NCBI GenBank assembly: GCA_947630385.1
Contig: CANRHG010000053.1
Location: forward strand, 1-10,542
Reading direction: 5' to 3'
Length of the DNA stretch: 10,542 nucleotides
DNA from: an uncultured Eubacteriaceae bacterium
GTDB taxonomy: Bacteria > Bacillota > Clostridia > Eubacteriales > Eubacteriaceae
This document shows positions 1-5,154 of this stretch, one piece after another (within the stretch, counting starts at the first letter, position 1; each line of letters opens with the position of its first letter). Under the pieces are notes generated by a model, which worked only from the letters and a program-made list of their open reading frames with translations, ran no database searches and was not told the DNA's origin. The translations under genes and the position numbers were made by a program.

Positions 1-383
1 TCGCTTGGCTTCGAGCTGCGTCTTAAAACGGCTCGAATCCTAGAAAGCAGTTCCATCATCCCAAACGGTTTAGTCAGGTAATCGTCCGCTCCTGAGTCGA
101 GCCCGATGACTTTATCGTACTCCGTGGTTTTGGCCGTTAGAAATATCACCGGAAGATTTTTTGTAGCTTTAACCTGCCTAAGTTCTTTTAAAACTTCCAG
201 ACCGTTCTCTTCCGGAAGCAGGATGTCCAAAAGTAAAAGTTCCGGCGTGACCGAATCCAGTACTTTCTTAAGCTGCGAAGGTTTTTCAAAGCCGGTACAT
301 TCGTATCCCGTCTGATTTAACGTATAACAAACAAGGTCACGGATATTTTCATCGTCTTCCAGTATAAAAATTTTTTTAGACAT
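1..383 (-). CDS. OmpR/PhoB-family response regulator, receiver domain (3' end cut by window edge)
   Basis: This is the N-terminal 127 residues of a two-component response regulator, read from an ATG at 381-383 and running off the left edge. The receiver domain is complete in its key residues: acidic pocket E9/D10/D11 in ILEDDE, phospho-acceptor D53 in LLLLDILLP, T83 in FLTAK and K105 in YLTKPF. The spacing and the GADDYLTKPF motif are typical of the OmpR/PhoB class, whose winged-helix DNA-binding domain would lie beyond the window. The start codon lies inside the last codons of phoU (8-bp overlap), so the gene is the distal member of the pst operon and probably translationally coupled. By position it is most likely the PhoB/PhoP-type phosphate regulator that binds the Pho-box-like repeats upstream of pstS. 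A partner histidine kinase is expected immediately to the left. The symbol is left empty because the DNA-binding half is not visible. Confidence 0.93.
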   Translation of the reverse strand, partial: MSKKIFILEDDENIRDLVCYTLNQTGYECTGFEKPSQLKKVLDSVTPELLLLDILLPEENGLEVLKELRQVKATKNLPVIFLTAKTTEYDKVIGLDSGADDYLTKPFGMMELLSRIRAVLRRSSKPS

Positions 384-996
384 TTTTTTCGCTTTTTGCG
401 ATGTTTACGCTGTGGTCGGCAATCCTTTCAAAATATTTGGCAATCAGTAAAACGTCTATGGGATCGACGGCTAGGGTATCACCGCTAACGATCATCGTTC
501 TTATCTTATTCTTAAGTTCAAGATAAGACCGGTCGATCGTCGCATCTTCGTTAATTATCCACTCGGCCGCCTTTACATCCGGTTTATGAAAATTTTCAAC
601 CGCGCCTTGAAGCATTTCCAAACAGACCCGTGCGATCGAACAGAGATCCTCTTTTAATCCGTCGAGGTTTTGGTCGATTTCCTGGGATAAAACGGCGATT
701 TCGGTGATTTGGGAGCCGATCCGCTTTAAATCGGTCGTGACTTTCAAAACGATCGAAATAAAATTTAGATCCTGGGCGACCGGTTGTTGGCGGTATAAAA
801 CGCGCATACAAAGTTCTTCAATATGGGTCGTCCCAGCTTTGATCTCCCTATACTTATCAAAGATTTGCTCGTAAACCGAAGTGTCTTTTTTAAACAAATA
901 ATTGTTTAAAAGGTTAAAAGCCTTAATACAATCCCTTCCCGTCGTGAGGATCTTATCTTCGATCGCCTGAAGTTGTTTTTGAAAATTTTCGCGCAT
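376..996 (-). CDS. phoU: PhoU, phosphate transport system regulatory protein
   Basis: Cytoplasmic all-helical protein of about 206 residues, close to the usual PhoU length. PhoU proteins are two-repeat helical bundles that bind metal and connect the Pst transporter to the phosphate two-component system. Both signature helices are visible: DLKRIGSQITEIA in the first repeat (near residue 90) and YFERIADHSVNIA near the C-terminus. The start is ambiguous: a GTG at 997-999 gives a GTGA overlap with pstB, and an ATG at 994-996 gives a TGATG stop-start overlap. I prefer the ATG because an AGGTAGG Shine-Dalgarno-like stretch sits about 8 nt upstream of it. The 3' end overlaps the response regulator start by 8 bp. 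The gene lies directly after pstB, the standard place. Confidence 0.95.
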   Translation of the reverse strand: MRENFQKQLQAIEDKILTTGRDCIKAFNLLNNYLFKKDTSVYEQIFDKYREIKAGTTHIEELCMRVLYRQQPVAQDLNFISIVLKVTTDLKRIGSQITEIAVLSQEIDQNLDGLKEDLCSIARVCLEMLQGAVENFHKPDVKAAEWIINEDATIDRSYLELKNKIRTMIVSGDTLAVDPIDVLLIAKYFERIADHSVNIAKSEKNV

Positions 997-1760
997 CACC
1001 CAAACCTACCTGTGATATAATCCCTGGTTCTTTGATCTTTCGGATTGGTAAAAATAAGGTCGGTGTTATCGAACTCTATTAATTCACCGAGAAGAAAAAA
1101 GGCCGTTTTGTCCGAGATCCTGGCCGCCTGTTGCATGTTATGCGTAACTATAATAATACTCAAATCTTTCTTTAATTCTTCGATCAGGTCTTCTATATAC
1201 TGAGTGGAGATGGGATCAAGAGCCGAAGTCGGTTCATCCATTAGAAGGACCTGGGGTTTTACGGCCAGTGCCCTAGCGATACAAATTCTTTGCTGTTGTC
1301 CACCCGAAAGACCGAGCGCCGATTTGTGCAGCCGGTCTTTGGTCTCGTTCCAGATCGCCGCCTGCTTGAGTGAGGTCTCAACGATCTCGTCTAACTCACG
1401 TTTTTTGCGTATTCCGTGAGCTCTGGGACCGTAAGCGACGTTGTCGTAAATCGACATCGGAAACAGGTTTGGTTTTTGAAAAACCATCCCGATACGTTTT
1501 CTTAAGTCGGTTATATCATAACCTTTGGTCAAATCCTTTCCATTAAACGTAAACGAACCGGTAATTTTACAGGAATCTACCAAATCGTTCATCCGGTTTA
1601 AGGATTTAAGTAAGGTGGATTTTCCACAGCCCGACGGGCCGATCATAGCGGTCACGTCATTTTCCTTAAAATTCATATTGATGTTCTTGAGGGCCTGAAA
1701 AGGACCGTACCATAAGTCAACGTTATTTACGCTTATTATATCTTTAGTTTCTTGATTCAT
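996..1760 (-). CDS. pstB: PstB, phosphate ABC transporter ATP-binding protein
   Basis: Cytoplasmic ATPase of the PstSCAB high-affinity phosphate importer, 254 residues, full length for the family. The motifs appear in order: A-loop tyrosine in DLWYG (Y18), Walker A GPSGCGKST at 41-49 (K47), Q-loop Q95 in VFQKPNLFPMS, ABC signature LSGGQQQR at 151-158, Walker B VLLMDE at 171-176 with catalytic E176, D-loop SALD and H-loop H207 in VTHNMQQA. The FQKPNLFPMSIYDNVAYGPR stretch and the terminal RDYITGRFG are PstB hallmarks that separate it from other importer ATPases. The ATG lies inside the last codons of pstA (17-bp overlap) and the stop overlaps phoU, consistent with one coupled polycistronic mRNA. 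Confidence 0.98.
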   Translation of the reverse strand: MNQETKDIISVNNVDLWYGPFQALKNINMNFKENDVTAMIGPSGCGKSTLLKSLNRMNDLVDSCKITGSFTFNGKDLTKGYDITDLRKRIGMVFQKPNLFPMSIYDNVAYGPRAHGIRKKRELDEIVETSLKQAAIWNETKDRLHKSALGLSGGQQQRICIARALAVKPQVLLMDEPTSALDPISTQYIEDLIEELKKDLSIIIVTHNMQQAARISDKTAFFLLGELIEFDNTDLIFTNPKDQRTRDYITGRFG

Positions 1761-2613
1761 TTTTTGTTAGTAAACTCGAGGTAAAATTAAGCAGGACGAC
1801 CATAACGATAAGGACCACGCCACAGGCGTAGGCCTGATCCATATACAGTCCTTCCGAAAGTAACGTGTACATTTGAACGGCTAAACTCCGACCGCTTCCC
1901 ATGATCGAGCTCGGGACCCTGGCTACGGTGCCCGAAGTATAGATCAAAGCGGCCGTCTCTCCGACGACGCGCCCCGTCGCTAAAATAATGCCGTTTACAA
2001 TTCCGGGTAGGGCAGCCGGCAGGACGACGTGGAAAATCGTTCGTATCTTTCCTACGCCAAGCCCGTACGAGCCTTCACGGTACAGATCCGGTACACTTTT
2101 TAGGCTCTCTTCGGTCGTATTCATGATCACGGGAAGTACCATGATCGAAAGGGTAAGGGCCCCACCCAACAAGGAATACCCCCAGGAGAGGCCTACGACA
2201 AACAATAAAAAGCCGAACAAACCGTAGATGATCGACGGAATCCCTGCCAGGGTCTGGGTCGTCAGCTGTATCAGCCGGACAAACTTGTTGCTTCGTTTTT
2301 GATATTCGACCAAGTACAAGGCGGATCCTACGCCGACCGGGACGGAAAATAAAAGAGATAAAAAGGTTAAAATCAGCGTATTGATTATCGTAGGAAGCAT
2401 GGACAAATTCTCTTTATTATAATTCCATTCGAACATCTTAAGGTTGATGTTCGGTATACCTTTGTACAGGATATAGCCGATGATCAAAAACAGGATACTG
2501 ATCGTAAAGACAGCCGATAAAATGATCAACAGGTATAGAAGCAACGATCCCGGGTGGTTTAATTGACTGGTAAATTCTTTCTTAAAAGAGATTTGGTTGA
2601 TCGGTTCATTCAT
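1744..2613 (-). CDS. pstA: PstA, phosphate ABC transporter permease
   Basis: Integral membrane subunit, 289 residues, pairing with PstC to form the phosphate channel. A first hydrophobic helix lies at about residues 24-50 (YLLIILSAVFTISILFLIIG), followed by an extracytoplasmic loop. The MetI-type permease domain then begins at IINTLILTFLSLLFSVPVGVG. The TLAGIPSIIYGLFG segment is highly characteristic of Pst permeases. The cytoplasmic EAA-like coupling loop that docks on PstB is visible as REGSYGLGVGKIRTIFHVVLP. The GRVVGETAALIYTSG motif distinguishes PstA from PstC. The start ATG at 2611-2613 overlaps the pstC end by 8 bp. Only a weak AAGAAA-like ribosome-binding site is present, so translation probably depends on coupling. 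Confidence 0.97.
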   Translation of the reverse strand: MNEPINQISFKKEFTSQLNHPGSLLLYLLIILSAVFTISILFLIIGYILYKGIPNINLKMFEWNYNKENLSMLPTIINTLILTFLSLLFSVPVGVGSALYLVEYQKRSNKFVRLIQLTTQTLAGIPSIIYGLFGFLLFVVGLSWGYSLLGGALTLSIMVLPVIMNTTEESLKSVPDLYREGSYGLGVGKIRTIFHVVLPAALPGIVNGIILATGRVVGETAALIYTSGTVARVPSSIMGSGRSLAVQMYTLLSEGLYMDQAYACGVVLIVMVVLLNFTSSLLTKNESRN

Positions 2614-3460
2614 AGGATTTCTTAAATAAAAGCAAAACGAAATTAATGATCAAAATAAAGACGAATAAGACGACCCCCGTACCTATTAATGCCTCGCGGT
2701 GAAGCCCACTGGCGTACCCCATCTCTAAGATGATATTCGAGGTCAACGTACGGACCATGCTTAAAACCGACTTCGGCATGACTGCCGCGTTTCCCGCGAC
2801 CATCACGACCGCCATCGTCTCTCCGATCGAGCGGCCCAAGGCTAGGACGATCGCCGTAAAAATTCCAGAGCTTGCGGCCGGTATCATGGTTTTAAACACG
2901 GCCTGTTCTTTGGTCGCTCCAAGTCCAAGCGCGCCTTCGTAATAGCTTTCCGGTAGCGCGTTTAGCGCGTTTTCGCTGATGGAAATGATCGTCGGAAGGA
3001 TCATGATACCTAGAAGTAAACTTGCCGTTAAGATCCCTTTTCCATTGGTGTGAAAAAAACTCTGAACCATCGGAACGATCACGGAGAGACCGAAAAAGCC
3101 AAAAATGATCGAAGGTATCCCCGCCAAGAGGTCTACGACCGGCTTTATGAAGGCGTGAAGCCTTTTTCCGCAATATTTACTTAAGAACACGGCCGTAAAC
3201 AGGCCAATCGGAACCCCAAATAATAAAGAGCCGGCCGTAACGTAGAGGGAAGCTACGATCATCGGAAAAATTCCGTAAACGTCTTTTTCAGGGTTCCACT
3301 GCATTCCAAAAAGAAAGTTCGCGGGACCGATCTTAAAAATAGCCGGAAGACCATTGTAAAAAAGAAAGAAGCAAATCAGCAGGACGGCAACAATACTGAG
3401 GGAGGCAATAATAAGTAATAAAAACCGAAACAAATTATCTTTGATCTTTGTCTGATTCAC
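2606..3460 (-). CDS. pstC: PstC, phosphate ABC transporter permease
   Basis: Integral membrane subunit, 284 residues, partner of PstA. The N-terminal helix (LLLIIASLSIVAVLLICFFL) is followed by an extracytoplasmic segment with GMQWNPEKDVYGIFPMIVAS, typical of PstC. The binding-protein-dependent permease domain follows. LLAGIPSIIFGFFG, the EAA-type loop YEGALGLGATKEQAVFKTMIP and GRSIGETMAVVMVAGN are the family marks. The start is a GTG at 3458-3460, supported by a GGGAGG Shine-Dalgarno at 3470-3475 with a 9-nt spacer. The start lies inside pstS, whose stop is at 3435-3437, giving a 26-bp overlap. That ribosome-binding site is therefore written within the NWEDL codons of PstS. Confidence 0.97.
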   Translation of the reverse strand: MNQTKIKDNLFRFLLLIIASLSIVAVLLICFFLFYNGLPAIFKIGPANFLFGMQWNPEKDVYGIFPMIVASLYVTAGSLLFGVPIGLFTAVFLSKYCGKRLHAFIKPVVDLLAGIPSIIFGFFGLSVIVPMVQSFFHTNGKGILTASLLLGIMILPTIISISENALNALPESYYEGALGLGATKEQAVFKTMIPAASSGIFTAIVLALGRSIGETMAVVMVAGNAAVMPKSVLSMVRTLTSNIILEMGYASGLHREALIGTGVVLFVFILIINFVLLLFKKSYE

Positions 3461-4313
3461 CGCTTAAGTCCTCCCAGTTTAAATAATCGCCCTGATAAAT
3501 TTTTCTTACTTGTTCTTTCGTAAGATTGTCTATAGGGTTTTGGTTATTTACAATGACCGCCAAACCGTCGTAGCCGATCGTATCCGTTTTGATGGGATTT
3601 TGAAGTTCTTCCTCGGTTAAGTTCCTGGAACTCATCCCGATGTCACTCACTCCTTCAATAACCGAAGTTATTCCTGTCGTTGAGTCCGATTGCTGTAGTT
3701 CGATCTCAACGTTTTTGTTTAGTCCTTCGTAAGCTTCAACGAGGGTTTCCATTACGGGCGTGACCGAAGAAGAACCGGAAATCGTGAGCTTTCCACTTAA
3801 ATTTTTTGGAAGATAGCCGTTTTCTTCTTTATTAATAGGGACGTAATTTTCGGCTTCAATAATTTGTTGACCGTCCTTACTAAGGACAAAACCGATAAAA
3901 TCGTCGATGATCTCGTTTGTGTCCTTTTGCGTTACGATCAAAAAAGGCCGGTAGATCGGATAAGACCCACTGCTGATATTTTCAACGCTAGGCTTCACCG
4001 AATCGATATCTAGTGCTTTTACGCTGTCGTTTAGGGCTCCGATTGAGACGTAACCAATCGCGTTTTTGTCTCCACTCGTAGTTTGGAGGACGATGGCCGT
4101 AGAATTTGTGATCTCTGAATCCTCCTTTGTCGTATCTTCTTTTTCTTCGCCATCGCTTTTTTCCAGACCAAACAGTTCCGTAAACGCGCTACGAGTACCG
4201 GACCCTTGTTCCCTCGAAATCGCGTTGATCGTATCGGAAGTAGAAGAACAGCCGGTTAAAAATATCAAAATCAAAAGCAAAAACAGTCTAAAATTTTTAT
4301 AAAAATTTTTCAC
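3435..4313 (-). CDS. pstS: PstS-type phosphate-binding lipoprotein with circularly permuted domain order
   Basis: Extracytoplasmic solute-binding subunit of the phosphate importer, anchored by lipid. The preferred start is a GTG at 4311-4313, giving about 292 residues: KNFYKN basic region, hydrophobic core LFLLLILIF, then lipobox LTGC with the cysteine at mature position 1. A longer TTG start at 4403 would add 30 residues before the signal peptide and lacks a ribosome-binding site. All PstS motifs are present but in swapped order. Numbered from that TTG, they are: phosphate-site motif SREQGSGTRSAF (63-74), IGYVSIGAL (116-124), YPIYRPFLIV (148-157), DFIGFVLSKDGQQII (168-182) and YVPI. Next come a linker (191-203) and then the part that is normally N-terminal: GKLTISGSSSVTPVMETL (204-221), SDIGMSSRNLTEEE (253-266), IGYDGLAVIVN (276-286) and the terminal YLNWEDLSG. 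A conventional PstS runs the second block first. A charged stretch (KSDGEEKEDTTKEDSE, 82-97) is inserted after the GSGTR helix. The frame is unbroken and the gene is first in the pst operon, so it is probably functional. Confidence 0.9.
   Translation of the reverse strand: MKNFYKNFRLFLLLILIFLTGCSSTSDTINAISREQGSGTRSAFTELFGLEKSDGEEKEDTTKEDSEITNSTAIVLQTTSGDKNAIGYVSIGALNDSVKALDIDSVKPSVENISSGSYPIYRPFLIVTQKDTNEIIDDFIGFVLSKDGQQIIEAENYVPINKEENGYLPKNLSGKLTISGSSSVTPVMETLVEAYEGLNKNVEIELQQSDSTTGITSVIEGVSDIGMSSRNLTEEELQNPIKTDTIGYDGLAVIVNNQNPIDNLTKEQVRKIYQGDYLNWEDLSGESDKDQR
3470..3475 (-). promoter_or_regulatory. Shine-Dalgarno of pstC embedded in the pstS 3' end
   Basis: GGGAGG on the minus strand, 9 nt before the GTG start of pstC. 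It fixes that start codon and lies within the codons for the last conserved PstS motif (NWEDL), so the end of pstS and the start of pstC are physically interlocked. Confidence 0.7.
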
Positions 4314-4336
4314 CGTTTTGGAGTTTAAAACTTTTT

Positions 4337-4354
4337 GATTAAATTGATTTAATC
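4337..4354. repeat. 18-bp perfect palindrome in the pstS / flavodoxin-gene intergenic region
   Basis: GATTAAAT-TG-ATTTAATC: 8-bp arms with a 2-bp centre. It overlaps the two promoter-proximal hexamers of the Pho-box-like array. It could be an operator for a dimeric repressor or a by-product of the AT-rich hexamers. The sequence alone does not decide. Confidence 0.45.
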
Positions 4355-4376
4355 GTTTTGTTAAATCCAGGTTAAA
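4338..4376 (-). promoter_or_regulatory. Pho-box-like hexamer array upstream of pstS
   Basis: On the minus strand the hexamers TTTAAC (4376-4371), TTTAAC (4365-4360), GATTAA (4354-4349) and TTTAAT (4343-4338) start exactly 11 bp apart, each followed by a 5-bp spacer. Three of the four are near-identical. PhoB/PhoP-type regulators bind direct hexamer or heptamer repeats on an 11-bp helical period, and Bacillus PhoP boxes have a similar TT-A-A-C/T-A composition. The operon encodes such a regulator at its end. That this array is its operator is inferred from sequence and position. It lies between the divergent pstS and flavodoxin-like genes and could affect either. Confidence 0.5.
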
Positions 4377-4404
4377 TTCGGTACGAAAAATAAAAGAAAA
4401 CAAA

Positions 4405-4410
4405 GTGAGG
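4405..4410 (+). promoter_or_regulatory. Ribosome-binding site of the flavodoxin-like gene
   Basis: GTGAGG, 7 nt before the ATG at 4418, a good match to the anti-Shine-Dalgarno sequence. It fixes the start of the rightward gene and shows that the leftward pstS reading frame above about 4313 overlaps its leader, which argues against the long TTG start of pstS. Confidence 0.6.
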
Positions 4411-4417
4411 TAAATAT

Positions 4418-5092
4418 ATGAAAGCAGTGCTTATAAATGGAAGTCCTAGAAGAAAAAACTGGAATACAGTAACGCTACTTGAAGAAGCGGAAAAAGGATT
4501 AAAAGAACTCGGTTTTGAAACGGAGATCATAAATCTTTACGCACAGCTCTACCGGGGATGTATCAGTTGTTTTTTGTGTAAGAAAAAGAAAAATATCGAC
4601 AAGCACATCTGTTTATATAAAGATGATCTAACCCCAATACTTGAAAAGTCGATGGCGGCCGACGTGATCATCGTAGGCTCTCCCGTCTACTTTGGGGAAC
4701 CGACAGGGGAGACGAGAGCCTACCTTGAACGACTGTTCTTTCCGGTCACCTCTTACATGGTAGACGAAAACGGAAACCGGATCTCAATATTGAACAAGAC
4801 CAAGCCTACAGCGATGATTTATACGATGAATGCGCCGGAAAACATAGCCGGACAGATAAATTATCCGATCCTCCTTGGAAACTCCGTCTCGGCTTTTGAA
4901 ATGTTGTTCGGTTGTTCTGAAGTACTCTACGCTTATGATACCTACCAGTTTACCGATTACGCCCAGTATGAAGCCAACATGTTCGATCCGGATCATAAAA
5001 TTGAGATGCGGGACAAACAGTTCCCCATTGACTGCAAAAAAGCCTACGAACTCGATAAAAGATTAGGCCAGATGGCCCTCGCTAATCAGTGA
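4418..5092 (+). CDS. Flavodoxin-fold NADPH-dependent FMN reductase-like protein with cysteine cluster
   Basis: Cytoplasmic protein of 224 residues in the NADPH-dependent FMN reductase / iron-sulfur flavoprotein superfamily. The opening MKAVLINGSPRRKNWNT (1-17) is the FMN-phosphate loop. ADVIIVGSPVYFGEPTGETR (81-100) is the second flavin-binding segment of this fold. Between them lies RGCISCFLCKKKKNIDKHIC, with cysteines C48, C51, C54 and C65. Iron-sulfur flavoproteins have a compact CX2CX2CX4-7C cluster motif. Here the last gap is ten residues and lysine-rich, so cluster binding is possible but uncertain. The C-terminal half has an extended YAYDTYQFTDYAQYEA segment common in Firmicute members. 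The physiological substrate cannot be read from the sequence. It is transcribed away from the pst operon and ends in a strong shared terminator, so it forms a single-gene unit. Confidence 0.88.
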   Translation: MKAVLINGSPRRKNWNTVTLLEEAEKGLKELGFETEIINLYAQLYRGCISCFLCKKKKNIDKHICLYKDDLTPILEKSMAADVIIVGSPVYFGEPTGETRAYLERLFFPVTSYMVDENGNRISILNKTKPTAMIYTMNAPENIAGQINYPILLGNSVSAFEMLFGCSEVLYAYDTYQFTDYAQYEANMFDPDHKIEMRDKQFPIDCKKAYELDKRLGQMALANQ

Positions 5093-5096
5093 AAAA

Positions 5097-5136
5097 AATC
5101 TCCTCTAGCCGGGTTAGAGGGGATTATCTATTTTTT
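5097..5136. terminator. Bidirectional intrinsic terminator between the flavodoxin-like gene and the first L,D-transpeptidase gene
   Basis: An 11-bp stem with one wobble pair (AATCTCCTCTA at 5097-5107 with TAGAGGGGATT at 5115-5125) encloses a 7-nt loop. On the plus strand a T-rich run (5131-5136) follows after a few bases. On the minus strand an uninterrupted T tract (complement of 5092-5098) borders the stem directly. The hairpin sits 4 nt after the plus-strand stop codon and 29 nt after the minus-strand stop codon, so it serves both converging genes. Confidence 0.88.
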
Positions 5137-5154
5137 CTATTAAATACTAATTTC

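Noticed and set aside
106..315. Small plus-strand frame of 69 codons
   Set aside because: It is antisense to the receiver domain of the response regulator and has no family features.
2892..3173. 93-codon minus-strand frame inside pstC
   Set aside because: Out-of-frame shadow of a clearly conserved permease gene; basic, low-complexity composition.
3435..4403. pstS as a frameshifted, truncated or fused pseudogene because its motifs look out of order
   Set aside because: The frame is open throughout, each PstS motif appears exactly once, the signal peptide and lipobox are intact and the operon is complete. A permutation explains all of this; decay does not.
4314..4403. TTG start at 4403 adding 30 residues to PstS
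   Set aside because: The extension would precede the signal peptide, has no ribosome-binding site, overlaps the Pho-box-like array and lies within 15 bp of the divergent gene start.
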